From Flaccisagitta enflata (lineage: Eukaryota > Chaetognatha > Sagittoidea > Aphragmophora): a stretch of DNA of 64,000 bases. The position numbers were made by a program, and so were the translations under genes. A model generated the notes under the pieces. That model made no database searches. It had not been told where the DNA came from and saw nothing but the letters and a program-made list of their open reading frames with translations. Below, in pieces: positions 34,930-46,201 of the stretch (positions within the stretch are counted from its first letter, which is position 1; every line of letters starts with the position of its first letter). The stretch lies in the NCBI GenBank assembly GCA_965153355.1, contig OZ231127.1:72912001-72976000 (forward strand), read 5' to 3'.

Positions 34930-35406
34930 TGATATGCCGGGGTAGGTGGGAGGATGCTATCGTCAGGGTCCAGGGGTAGAATGCTCAAAGATGGGGTGCC
35001 TGCCAAAAACTCATAGAGAAAATCCCTAAAAGCCCGCGGGGAGAATGCACTGAGAAAGAAACCCAAACTAGGCAAATGATACATGCTATAGACCTAGAAG
35101 AGCCTAAGACACAATGAATCTGTCATCTCTCATGTGCCTAAGAAGGGAACCTAAGAATAAAGTCAATCAAGGAGAGAAGGAGTGATATCCCAGATGAACC
35201 ATCTTGCTCAGAAGAAATGACGCCAGGAGAGAGATGGCCTCTCTCTGAACTGCAGCCACTCCTTAAGTGACCCAGAAGTGGGAAGATGAAGCCTGGTGAG
35301 GAAGGTCAGAGGGCAGCCAGCCGAGGGAAGGTAGAAGAGAGCCAAAACCGGCAAGAAAAGAAAGATAAGCAGATATCAGAGAGAGGGTAGAAGAAGCGCG
35401 GCACCT
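34930..35406 (-). repeat. LTR 2 (shared, central)
   Basis: Matches LTR 1 but carries many one- to ten-base deletions after about 35090. It serves as 5' LTR of one unit and 3' LTR of the next. Confidence 0.65.
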
Positions 35407-38400
35407 GGTGCTCCTCTAGCCGAGACATATCTCTGGCGTCAAAATGAGTAGCTTATCCTAAGACAAAGAGACCCCCATCCTTTACCCAAAAATATATGCA
35501 TAACCGTAAATAATATACTGGCACATATATTACAAGAAGAGTCCAGCTATACCACGTAATCAATATAAAAACTAATAATCACATCAACTATGCAATTACA
35601 TGTGGTTATAATAATAAAACATAAATTACAAATCAGCCAACATGAGAAATAATAATCACGACCGACAATGCGATGTCTCCAAATGACGTCATCAATAATG
35701 GACAGGAAAATAGTGAAAAAGCAATACCACGTAACAGTAGTACAATGTGGGTATGCCTATAAACATACAAACGGCGAAGTATCACTCATGTCCCAAGCGA
35801 GAATACATTTACAATCAGAAACCGTGAAAAGATGCTAGCGAGGTCGTCCAATGTATCAAATTTCGTCGAAGAGAGGAATCCTAAGATCGGTTCTGAAGCG
35901 CACTCTCCTTGCCGCGTCATTGCAATTCGTTCGTCCTGGCCATTAATTTGTAGGCGCGCCAATGCGTGTCCTGACATAAACGCCGACCCAGCATGTATTG
36001 ACTTGGACATGGCATGACCAGATCAGTTCTGGAACAAAAGCACAGACGGGCACATTAACGAACAAACATGTGAACAAACAGCGAACAAATGAACAAACTA
36101 GAGAACAAACGCAGACATACCAACCGACGAACGCCAAATGAGTGCGCGCAAATGAGCGAGCATATGTGGACGAGTGAAGCAACAAGCACAGAATAAGTGG
36201 GCAAACGAGCGAGTGAGCAAACCTGGTCATTTCCTGTCCAACATGTGGCCAAACCCAATCCTTGAAAATTCGAGAACAAGGGCGCGCTTCCAAAGCTGCG
36301 TCGCACAGTCGCCGCTCGATTTTTCCCATCGTTTTCTTCCGTTCTTCCACTTGGTTGCAACAGCAGGCTCAACGAGGTATCCATCTACAATGCCGTGTCT
36401 TGACCTGCTGAACGAGGACGCAAATAAGGGAATGAGCAAGCATGTGAATGAATAAATGGTCGACCACAAAATAGCGAGCAAAACAAGCAATCACATGATT
36501 GAGTGAACAAGCTTATCAGGTCATGACACGGTTAAAGCACGCGCGGCGACGGCCAGAAAATTTTGCCTACATAGGCAACTAAATATGACGCAATCCGCGG
36601 GGAGAGAATACATGGTGACCATGTAAATCCGAGACAAACAAAACAGGAAAAAAAAAACAAACAGAAACGAGAGCAAGGAAAAAAAACACAACAAAAACAA
36701 GAAAAAAAAACAAGGGCAAGAAACAACGACCGCGAAAAAAAAAAAAATGAAGCGAAACAAAAACAAACAAAAATGCCAAAACGTAAGGACCAAAAAAACA
36801 AACAAAAAAACCAGACAAACAAACCGAGACAAAGAAGCAACGACAGCAACAACAACCATAACAATAACAACAACCACAACAACAACAATGAGAGCAACAA
36901 GAACAAAAATTACAACAATAAAAATAAAAACCACAAAAACAGGAATAACGATAACAGAAATAACAACAAAAATGATAATAACAACAATAACAATAGTAAC
37001 AATAATAACGATCACGATAACAACAACAAATGACAATAATGATACCGATAAAAAAAAAATAATAATAATAATAATAATAACAATAATAATAATGATTATA
37101 ATTATATTAATAATAATATTTTTAATAATATCAATAGTAATATTAAAATAAGAATAATAAGTGACAGAAATAATGATAATCATGGGGGGGGGGGTCGGGG
37201 ATGGTTAAAAAGGTCAAATGGGTGGAAGTTTAAGCTTGAGCAGAGGACACACATGCGAGTTCGTTTGGAGGCGGTGGTCCTTTTTAAGACAAACCGAACC
37301 AGTGACCCATGCATCTTGACATCAGCGACTCGTGCAGACAGCAGAGACCGTGTACAGTGTACACTTACGAACAAACAAACCCAACTCGGGCAAACAAAAC
37401 ACGTTTAGCATCCCGGTCCAAACAGAATGGCAGGAACACTCATCTGTTATTGTTTTCACCTAAACTAAGATGCCCGAACGCGTAGCCCCCATCATTTCTC
37501 CCAAATCAAGGTAACAACCTAACGGACAGACGAACAAAAGAGCCTACAGCCAGCGTGTTGACGAAGGGGTCCAGAATTCTGCCCAAGTGGGCAACTGTTA
37601 TCCACCTGCAGCCCACGATCTTGTCAAAAATAGCGCGGTGCCGATTAGTCTTCAAAATCTGCCCATATGGGCAACTGATACATACCCAACCGTCACGTCC
37701 ACGCCAGGTTTAACCTAGCGAATTTGACGGGGAAAAACTCAACCAAATAAAAGAATGAATTCAAAACGCCAATGTGAGGGGAATTACTAAATCGGGAATC
37801 GAGTAAGGGGAATGAATGTCCAAACAAAGGTAAATATACAAAGAAACGAATCATTGAAGTGAACGGGGAGCTTTAGGTAAGGGGAAAATGAAATTGACGA
37901 GACGGGAAACAGTGGGGAGAGATCGAGGAATAAAAACAACGTCGAAGGGGGCAACCAATATGAGCGAGAATCCTGTTACCAGGCGCCAAATCAAGGGGAA
38001 AAAAAAGTAGGGAAAAACGTCCAAGGACAAAAGAAAAGAGCAAGAAAATAATTAGTAAGAAATAAAGCGCGGGGAAAAAATGTGGGGCGAAGCTAACAGG
38101 GGAGCAACATACAAAAAGAGGGTGAGAGGACAAATGGAACTTACGGACGCGTCAAAAAAGCAGCGCTGCTTAATCAAGTTCGAAATCATCATATGAACAG
38201 CAGAAATGAGATCATCTCGCCGTGTTTGCACGATAAATTCAACAGTGAGTTCTGAGAGAAGCGTGCAAACCAAATAAACAAAAAGGTGCAATAAGGGTAG
38301 GGGAGATAAGACAGTGCGCGGTGTAAGAAGCATGAGGGCAAATATAAATCATAACAAAACATAAAAAGACACAATAATAATAAAAAAAAGTAAACAAGGC

Positions 38401-40733
38401 CGGATACACGGCCAATACAAGTTGCGGACGTGTGGGCAGGGCGGATATACGCGTTTCCCACTTTCGGCTAGTGTCCACGGACAAGGCGGACAAGCCCGAC
38501 AGACAGACGGACAAAGCCTCTTATAAATTGCGTGTCCATAACCAAAGGAATGACAGACAAACCATGAATGAACAAACTGATCGAAATAGTTCAAGCAGCG
38601 GCGGACAAGCGCGATAGGACAAGCGGATGGACAAGCGATGGGACAAACGCGATAGGACCAGATAGGACCAGCGCGTAGGACAAGCGCGATAGGACAAACG
38701 CGATAGGACAAACGCGATAGGACCAAAGCAGCGATGAATCATGAGCGATAGGACAATGTGGAGAAGATAGGACAAGCTAGCGATAGGACAAGCGCTGATA
38801 CGGACAAATAGCGATAGGACAAGCGAGATAGGATAAGCGAGATAGAACAAGCGAGATAGAACAAGCGAGATAGAACAAGCGAGTAGGACAACGGTAGGAC
38901 AGCGAGATAGGTTGGCGGACGGAAGACATAATAACAAAAAAGAAAAAACTAACCGTAATCAGCCTTTCTGGTCGGCCTGAGACATTGTTCGATGTCGGAG
39001 TTCGAAAAAAAATAATTCAGGCGCCGGTTGAGATTGATGTTACGCGCAGAAAAAGAAAGTTCTGGGAACACTTACAATGTGACAGCAGGTCTGCTGTCTC
39101 GACAGCAGTAGTAATAAGCAATCAGGCAGGAAAGAAAACAAAACACAGAAGAATCAGCCTTGAGAAGTTATCATGAGGTAATTCATGCAATGAAAGCTAA
39201 ACAATATGAGGAAAAGAGCGCAACAGTGGCAGTAATAAAGACAATAGGCATTAGGAATTAAAAAACAAGGGGATAAGAAATAGAACCTCGTTGCGTTTTG
39301 TTTTGTTTTTGCAGTCTTACTAAAGCATGCATCATCAGTGTCTTAAAATTTTTCTACTTTTCTTTTTGTATTCTATTCTTTTTCTTTCTTCCGCTTTTTT
39401 CTTTTTTGTGCACTTTTGCATTCGTCTTTATTTTCTTTCTTTTTTTCTTTTTTTTTCTCTTTTTTTTTTGATAACCTTCGGCAACGGGTTCACAAAATCA
39501 CAAATTTGTCATTATTCGTAAAGACGAGTCAGTATCTCCAAGCATGCGCCTGTCCATAGTCGCCACTGCCACCTTCCATTGTCTTTGCCGTCTTTTTTGC
39601 ATTTGTCTTTGCCGTCGTCTTTACCGTCGTCTATGGCACTATGCCACCGTCTTTGCCATTGTCCAAGAGAAACAAATGGATACACCCCATCCCACACAGC
39701 GTGGTAGGAGTGTTTTGATACCATTGTCCTCTCATTTATCGAAACTGGTCGCATGTGTACCAATGTCCGTACATCTTCTCTTTTTGTACCAGTGTACAAC
39801 TGCCAGCAAGGACCGGTGTCTTGATTTAAGTTGCTGCTTTGATTGGGTTCTGCCAGTAGAGGGTTGTTTTGACTCAGGTATAGTCTCAGTCCACAAACGA
39901 TGTTCCTGAGACGCTTTTGTGATTCTGTTGGACAGGTGTATTGTGCACTTGTCCAAGAAGGATTCCGCCATTTGTCCAAACGGGTGCGGACAATCAGATG
40001 ATATTCCATGAGGATCGATGACATGGTAAGACGATATGGTAGTTAGGTGATAGCATGATAAGATGACCTTGCGGTTAGATGATTGTAGCTTTGGAGTAGA
40101 AGTGAGTTGAGATGAAGAGACGAGCTGAGACAAGAGGGTAATCAGCGTCTTGATAGGTCTCAAAAATGGCCATGAACAAGTCAGAGGGCGGAGTGATGAT
40201 AAGTGCCAGAGCATCTTATTCTTGAGGCCATGCCACCTTCCACCATTTGGCCCGGAGACTCTTGCTCCAACAGTGGGGGGTTTGGATCTGCGTCCCAGCC
40301 AATGACTGCAGGAGTCTGCCCAAAGTCCTAAGGGGGAATTGAACTAGCCGACGGTTTCGACAGCGGCCCTTGATGGGACCCCAGCTACTACAGCACGGCC
40401 TACACTATGACTCGGGTTATTGGCTGTCCGATCAAACTCAGTGTAACCAGCGTTCACCTCTTAGAGCCCATCTATACTACGGCATTACGGGAAAGCATGT
40501 GCCAAAAGGGGTAAGATGGGCAAAATATCCTCACCCCCTCAAGAGATAAGAGCATAGTCAAGACAGGGGGAGGGGTAAAGTAACTCAGACTTGTGCCTTT
40601 CACCAAAAGAGCCTGCAGTGCCCAGTCTTCAAAAGTGACCAAGGGTCCCATGGCCAATAAAAAAAAAAACAATCTTCCCAGATGGGTCCTATTCTCAGCT
40701 AGCTAGGGTGCCAGAACCGGCCGAAAGCACCAC
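35407..40733 (-). mobile_element. Internal region 2 of the LTR array
   Basis: 5.33 kb. Almost base-identical to internal region 1 over 35640-38000, then sharply divergent with many short indels in 38000-40730. Contains the second copies of the hairpin-headed element (38395-38545) and the minisatellite (38602-38912). Confidence 0.65.
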
Positions 40734-41236
40734 TGATATGCCGGGGTAGGCGGGAGGATGCTATCGTCAGGGTCCAGAAGTAGAATGCTCAAAGATGGGG
40801 TGCCTGCCAAAAACTCATAGAGAAAATCCCTAAAAGCCCGCGGGGAGAATGTACTGAGAAAGAAACCCAAACTAGGCAAATGATACATGCTATAGACCTA
40901 AGAAAGACCCTAAGACCTAATGAATCTGTCATCTCTGCATAACTAGCCTAAGAGGGGGGGGGAACCTAAGAATAAGGTCAATCCTAAGGGGAGAGAGGTG
41001 ATATCCAGGTGGACATCTTGCTCAGGGAGAATGAGACGCCAGGGGAAGGGGAGTGGCCTCTCCCAGACTGCAGCCACACCTCCCTTAAGTAGGCCAAAGT
41101 GGGGAAGATGAAGCCACGGAAGAGGAGGTCCCAAGGCAACAGGAGAAGGAGAAGGTAGGGCAAAGCCGGCAAGAAAGGGAAGGACCCAACCCAGATATCA
41201 GAAGAGAGAGTGAAAGGAAACGCCTTGCCTTTTACA
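40734..41236 (-). repeat. LTR 3 (5' LTR of the array)
   Basis: 503 bp from TGATATGCCGGGG to GCCTTTTACA, followed by the GTGG duplication. Close to LTR 1 in sequence. Confidence 0.75.
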
Positions 41237-41634
41237 GTGGAGGAGAAGAAAAGTTTGAATTATAATGAATTGATAAATACTATATTGTGAGCATAAATGT
41301 GAACTAGAATGCTCTGTTTGTAACTATTTCTCTGCTCTGTTTAGGGAAAATAACTTGATATCATAACCATGATGGAAACTATGCAATTGCCATGAAGCCA
41401 ATACTCAGGCCTAAGCGCTCTCTCTCTGTATATATCTTAAATCTATCTTATATCTCTCTCTCTATATCTCTCTATCTCTCTCTATCTCTCTATATATATC
41501 TCACTATATCTCTCTCTATCTCTCTCTCTCTTTGTCGCCAAAATCAAAGGGCGTAGTTAATATTTGCCCAAACAGTTTTGGTGTAAACAGATAAACAGTG
41601 AAATAGCCTGCTCTAGCCTTTACCGAGATAGAAC

Positions 41635-41673
<39 letters not shown>

Positions 41674-42063
41674 AACAAAGAAAGAAAGGAAGGAAGAAAG
41701 AAAGAAACAAAAAACAAAAACAAAAAACACACACATAAAAAGCAGTGAAAGAAACAAAGCAAGAAACAAAGAAAGAAACAGAGAAAACCTACATAGAGTA
41801 AAAGACACAAAATCCAATACATAAAAGGATGACTTTAGATTTAAGTTAGATTATGAAACGATTGAAAGAAAGTCGATAGCGAACATGGCCTGGGTCTCCA
41901 GTTCGCTTATCTATTTGTTTTAGTTTTACTCATCATGGAAAACTCATATCAGTATTCATCTCAACAAATCATAAGAAAAGCAGAGGAGGATTATAAGTTG
42001 AAAATTGAACGCAGAAAGCAAAGGAAGATTGAAAACAGAAAAAATAAAAAAAAGAGGAGGAGA

Positions 42064-42103
<40 letters not shown>

Positions 42104-42387
42104 CCTGGAATAAGGCTGAGATTTAAGACGGTTACATGGAAGAAAGAGGGTTGGAGCATACGAAAAAAGGTAGAAATGACGAATAAAATCCGAAAAAAAA
42201 GACAGTCGAAATTTATAGAAAGGAAAAAAAGTTTTGAGCGAAATCGCGGAAAAATGCTGACGAGGAAAAAAAGACCCAACTCAAAATCTCCGAGGAAAAG
42301 CTTATGCAAAAATCAATCAATCTCTAACTCTCTCTGTCTCTATTTGTCTGTTTTTCTTTCTAGTTAGCTGTCTGTGTGTCCCTATGA

Positions 42388-42459
<72 letters not shown>

Positions 42460-42720
42460 GTGTATGTCAGTTGAACAACGACATTGTTGATAACTTAAGA
42501 ACACGAACATAGATTTTTATTGCAACTACATCAATTAGGTTAACGGTCAAAGCAGGACAGTTAAGATTTATAACATCGCATTCACCACTGATGGTAATAC
42601 CAAAAACACAACAAAAATCTTCAGCAGCCCCTACCCTCCCTACAACTGATACCAAAGATGTTTAGAGCCACTGTAGGCCGTGTTAGGCTTATGTGAATAA
42701 ACATATCGCAAGTTTATTGG
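41237..42720. other. Microsatellite-rich interval
   Basis: TCTA/CT repeats at 41418-41532, (GA)n at 41633-41672, (GAAA)-like tract at 42060-42104 and (CT)n at 42391-42453. After the last, GTGTATGTCAG at 42461-42471 is followed by LNNDIVDNLRTRT and a stop, which could be a terminal exon, but no upstream exon in matching phase is evident. Frames at 41935-42367 are Lys/Arg repeats. Confidence 0.45.
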
Positions 42721-42852
42721 TTTTTTAGGTGCGACAAAGCACCTCTATAACTGGCTGTGTCCGTCTGTCGGTCGGTCGGTCGGTCGGTCGGGTAACGCAT
42801 TCGTTCGACGATCCACACGTCGCACCTTATTGGCCTACTTGGCCTTGTTTTT
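42721..42852 (+). mobile_element. Hairpin-headed element, short subtype
   Basis: Head AGGTGC-GACAAA-GCACCT, CTCTATAACTGGC, (GTCG)n, then distal GTCGCACCT, the exact complement of AGGTGCGAC, and GGCCTACTTGGCCTTG. 132 bp. Confidence 0.8.
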
Positions 42853-42954
42853 TTTTCAATCTCAACTTCATTTCTAAAATACATCAATTTGACTGTGCAA
42901 AGTTATTTTGCCGTACTAAGTTGAACTTAATAAGCTGAAGTCGCCACTTGAAAA

Positions 42955-43173
42955 CATAAAGACATATACACAGCCAACAAGTAGTCGCTTGTGGGTGGGC
43001 AGGGGCAACAATGCAGGTGGGCAGGGGCAGTGTCTGAGTGGGCCGGGGCAGTAATGCTCAGAAATTGCTTTTCCAGCCGTTTATCCGTCGTCCCAATTTT
43101 TGCATTCCGGACAGACAGACAGACCAAGAGAGACACCCTCCTATGAATAGAGTCGCTTAGCAAGCGACTAAAG
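42955..43173 (-). mobile_element. Hairpin-headed element, third stem type
   Basis: Distal TAGTCGCTTG, repeated GGGTGGGCAGGGGCA blocks, (GACA)n and hairpin AGTCGCTTAGCAAGCGACT. The distal motif and head are exact complements over 10 bases, with a stem sequence different from its neighbours on either side. Confidence 0.75.
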
Positions 43174-43351
43174 ACCATCACAAAGCCACATGGTAGCGTT
43201 GGTTTGTCCAACATAGATTGGGACTGCCAGAGATTTTGGCGACTCTTCGAGTTGTATCTTCAGCTCAGCGGATTTTTAGAACCTTTATTTTGAACCATAA
43301 GGTGGGAAAAATGGATTAAACTTGGTGATACCTGGGAAGCTCTTTGAAAGA

Positions 43352-43542
43352 TTTTTAGTCGCATGCACGCGACTCTACAACCCACTTTGTCCGTCCGTCC
43401 GTCGGTTGGTCGGTCACATTTTACTTTTTTTATGATTTTGTTTCTTTGACCTCACTGCTCCCGCCCAAATGGTCTATTGACCTCAAATATGGCCCCTGCC
43501 CACCTGCACGCGACTTCGGTAGCCGTGTATCCCGCCTGTTTA
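43352..43542 (+). mobile_element. Hairpin-headed element, complete
   Basis: TTTTTAGTCGCATGCACGCGACT, CTACAACCCACTTTGTCC, (GTCC)/(GGTC)n, GCCCCTGCCCACC, distal GCACGCGACT and GTAGCCGTGTATCCC. Confidence 0.8.
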
Positions 43543-43868
43543 TAAGAGTCGTGTCTGGAATTCCTAGCTTAAATTGGATGTAAGCTTTAGTGATTTGAAT
43601 AAGACTACTCGTTCTTTTGATCAAATCAGAGAAGTTTTATTATGGTTTTTGGGTATATGATTTACGCACTCATTCTTGACATGAGGTCAGAGCAAAAAAA
43701 AAGTAGTCTCGTTCGATATGCTCTGACTTTTAAACGGTTTGACCCAGAGCTGAGTTCCCAGACACAACTGAAATGAAAGATCTTTTGAAGAGTTTTCTTA
43801 ATTAGTTTTTCTCAATTCAAGTATTCAAAATTCCACCATTCCCCCCCCCCAGGTTATTTCATGAAAAA
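43543..43868. other. 3' flank of the Kelch gene
   Basis: No repeat family recognised. On the minus strand AATAAA at 43641-43636 could be the polyadenylation signal of the Kelch gene, about 230 bases past its stop. A C11 run lies at 43840. Confidence 0.4.
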
Positions 43869-45035
43869 TCAAATGAAAAATTGTTCCACATCAGATGACT
43901 CGAAGTTAACAACAGCAAAAAAACGTGGACTCACATCCCCCACGATGCTCACAGCAAAATCACCTTTCTCTCTCGGCACGTGTAGCACCTTCCTTCCAAA
44001 TTGTTTTAACTGCCTTCTCCCGCCAAAGCTGAGTGGCAAGCATTCCTCCGACCATGCTATTTCCTCGACGTCAAAAATTTGTATCTGGCCAAAGTTTGAA
44101 AAGCCGCTATTTCCTTGGCCGCCCAGTGTAACAATCTGAGCGTTGGTTGGGGGAATAAGCGAGGGAGAAATGGGAATGAGCGAATGAGTGCGCAGTCCGG
44201 CGGAAGAGTCGCGAGAAGAGATCATCGTCCACTCGAAGGTTTGTAGGTCCAGAACGACGAGATCGCAAAGCAGGTCATTGCCCAAACCACCGTGGACAAA
44301 GACTCGCTCTGCCAATCGTGCGACAGCGAAGTCACATCGCGGCTCCAGTCGATGGCCACTTGTCGGGATGTAGGAAAAGTTGTTGGTCGAAAGATGGAGG
44401 CGATACAACTCATTCGTGAAAATCATGCCGTAGGCATCAGCGGAGTAAGCAGTTGGTCTCGATCGATCAACATTGTATTTTGAAACGTTGCCACCTAAGA
44501 AGTAGAGACAATTGTCGTAGGCAAATGCGCGATGAGAAATTCTTGCTGAGGGCACTTCGCCAACAGGATCCACCCGTTTGAAGTCGCCTGTAGTGGAAAG
44601 CGTTGAAAGCACATTAGTATGTACTCTGGTAGATTCTGAGTAGCCGCCCATGAGGAAGAAAGTGTTGTTCGCCACGACGGAGGCGGCATCTTCATTCCCG
44701 ACGTGAACATCCCCGGTTGCTTTCATGACTCTGGATCTCATGATTGGAGTGGAGTTTTGGCCTCGGATCGAGTCTTTGTCAATGTCGAAAGAGTAGACAA
44801 AATCGGCTTTCTGACTCGAAAATTGTCTCCCGCCCCAGCAGATGATTTGCCCGTCAACGTATTCAGTCACGAAGCCCTTGCTAGCAGGAAAACGTTCCCC
44901 CAACTCCCCTGCTGACGCAGAGTCGGTGACGGATTGTGGCAAATTTACCAAGAATGAATGCATTTGTGGGGTTGAGAGCGAAACATCGCCTAAATGAGGA
45001 AAGTAACGGCTGATTAGCAAATAGTCTTGGTGCAT
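43869..45035 (-). CDS. Kelch-repeat protein, 388 residues, single exon
   Basis: One uninterrupted frame from ATG at 45035 to TGA. Five Kelch blades are visible by their double glycines at about residues 68, 130, 181, 249 and 305, preceded by hydrophobic strands (QIICWGG, TFFLMGG, CLYFLGG, RVFVHGG, QIVTLGG) and followed by Tyr/Trp-containing strands (VYSFDIDKD, LYRLHLSTN, FEWTMI, IQIFDVEEIAW). Kelch propellers bind protein partners, often in the cytosol or as E3-ligase adaptors. No BTB, F-box, signal peptide or membrane segment is seen, so the partner is unknown. A mobile element begins 8 bases upstream of the ATG, so the promoter or a 5' exon lies in or beyond it. Most convincing gene of the window. 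Confidence 0.85.
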   Translation of the reverse strand: MHQDYLLISRYFPHLGDVSLSTPQMHSFLVNLPQSVTDSASAGELGERFPASKGFVTEYVDGQIICWGGRQFSSQKADFVYSFDIDKDSIRGQNSTPIMRSRVMKATGDVHVGNEDAASVVANNTFFLMGGYSESTRVHTNVLSTLSTTGDFKRVDPVGEVPSARISHRAFAYDNCLYFLGGNVSKYNVDRSRPTAYSADAYGMIFTNELYRLHLSTNNFSYIPTSGHRLEPRCDFAVARLAERVFVHGGLGNDLLCDLVVLDLQTFEWTMISSRDSSAGLRTHSLIPISPSLIPPTNAQIVTLGGQGNSGFSNFGQIQIFDVEEIAWSEECLPLSFGGRRQLKQFGRKVLHVPREKGDFAVSIVGDVSPRFFAVVNFESSDVEQFFI

Positions 45036-45043
45036 GTTAAATG

Positions 45044-45273
45044 AACAAGGACAACCCTTTACAGTCGCGTGCGGTTGTTAAGACCATTAGACCAAAAGAC
45101 TAAAAGACCAAAAGACTTAAATTGTCTTTGAATAACTTAAAATGACTTAAAATGACTTAAAATAGCGTAAAACGTCGAAAAAAAGCTAAGCGTGACGGAC
45201 CGACGGACGGACGGACCGACCGACCGACAGACGGACAGAGTGGGTTGTAGAGTCGCGTGCATGCGACTAAAAA
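45044..45273 (-). mobile_element. Hairpin-headed element with AATGACTTA repeats
   Basis: AACAAGGACAACCC, distal AGTCGCGTGC, an AAAATGACTT array, (GACC)/(GACG)n, GTAGAGTCGCGTGCATGCGACT and AAAAAA. It separates the two minus-strand genes. Confidence 0.75.
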
Positions 45274-45321
45274 AGACAGATAGGGAGGGAATACAGTTGA
45301 ACAAAAGCAATTCTATCCATT

Positions 45322-45361
45322 ATGATGGAAATCTACCCATACATAGGTGGATTTCCATCAT
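45322..45361. repeat. Short perfect-arm hairpin between two genes
   Basis: ATGATGGAAATCTACC and GGTGGATTTCCATCAT form 16-base arms with one mismatch around an 8-base loop, 37 bases past the stop of the upstream gene. Possibly a miniature element or a 3'-end structure. Confidence 0.6.
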
Positions 45362-45397
45362 TGTCAATACAGAAATTAAAAGACATAGCACAGTTTT

Positions 45398-46201
45398 CTA
45401 ATCGCTGTAGGTGAATTTACATTTCTCTTGGATCTTATAAGACAGTGTAATTTTCACTGTATCAATTTTATTTTTCTTACATGTTGCAGCTCGCATTGTG
45501 ACAGTTGTCGTTGTTGGAGGTGGCGGAGGGGGACGTTTTTCAGTGATATGTTGTTGACCTTTAGGTGGAAGTGGAGGCGGGTGTTTTGAGGGATTGGGTA
45601 TGACTTTATTCGTCAACAAATTCCAGATGTTTATGGCAAAGTGTTGACAATTTGATCCATCTAGTTCATACTTTTCCTCGAGTTCTTTCTCATGGTGGAT
45701 CCATTGGAGAATTTTAAACACGGTTCTGGCCTCAGTCTGTATTTCGGATCCTGTCTCATCTGTCCACGAGTTATTCTCTGCCATGCATATTAGCGTGTCA
45801 AAAAGTTTCCTTCCTTTGCCATCCCGTAGTTTCCGAATGATCGGCGTTTCTCCTGGATTGGTACAGCTCTGCAGTAGAATGCATTCCGAGGTTTTTTCGA
45901 TGGTAAAAAGGTGTTTGGACTCAGTTTCAATTTCAATAAAATGGTGTTTTAACATTTTCTTGAGTGGCAGTTGATTTATGAAGCCGCCTAAATCGATGGC
46001 GAAGGCAGCCACTCTGACGATTTTTGACTTTAAATGAGAAATTTCGTCGATGAAGTAATTTGACCGACAACATTCTTTAATCATTGGTTCCAAATTGTAA
46101 AACTCGAAACGCGCCGTTTTTTGGTCATCATGATATTCGACGTGCACAAGCACAGATTTCCAATTCTTGCCAGTGATCCCTTTGTTTTTGCTGGCCGCCA
46201 T
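45398..46201 (-). CDS. Protein with LRAT/NlpC-like NCQHF motif, 267 residues
   Basis: Single frame from ATG 46201 (context ATCATGGCG, good for initiation) to TAG. KHHFIEIETE at residues 85-94 and SNCQHFAINIW at 183-193 resemble the His and Cys active-site motifs of permuted papain-like proteins (LRAT, H-rev107 and NlpC/P60 relatives), where a His strand precedes a Cys in NC(E/Q)HF. Members of that superfamily are acyltransferases, lipid hydrolases or peptidases, so a thiol enzyme is possible. The motif spacing of about 98 residues is longer than in LRAT. Residues 206-234 are Pro/Thr-rich and the last 35 are basic. No signal peptide or membrane helix. Gene reality is good; function is only suggested. 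Confidence 0.75.
   Translation of the reverse strand: MAASKNKGITGKNWKSVLVHVEYHDDQKTARFEFYNLEPMIKECCRSNYFIDEISHLKSKIVRVAAFAIDLGGFINQLPLKKMLKHHFIEIETESKHLFTIEKTSECILLQSCTNPGETPIIRKLRDGKGRKLFDTLICMAENNSWTDETGSEIQTEARTVFKILQWIHHEKELEEKYELDGSNCQHFAINIWNLLTNKVIPNPSKHPPPLPPKGQQHITEKRPPPPPPTTTTVTMRAATCKKNKIDTVKITLSYKIQEKCKFTYSD

Larger units (their letters stand above)
29128..41236 (-). mobile_element. Tandem LTR-retrotransposon array, LTR-internal x2-LTR
   Basis: Three direct repeats of about 0.5 kb (29128, 34930, 40734) alternate with two 5.3-kb internal regions. Each repeat starts TG and the outer ones end in ACA. The whole array is bounded by GTGG (29124-29127 and 41237-41240), a 4-bp target duplication. 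A purine tract GAGAGGGGGAGCAAC lies next to LTR 1 on the minus strand and a primer-site-like TGGTGC next to LTR 3. The internal regions have no gag or pol frame, so this resembles a LARD, a large non-autonomous LTR element. Confidence 0.75.

Noticed and set aside
41935-42367. Two overlapping Lys/Arg-rich ORFs
   Set aside because: Mostly GAAA and GGA repeat translation; no splice sites or promoter motifs support them.
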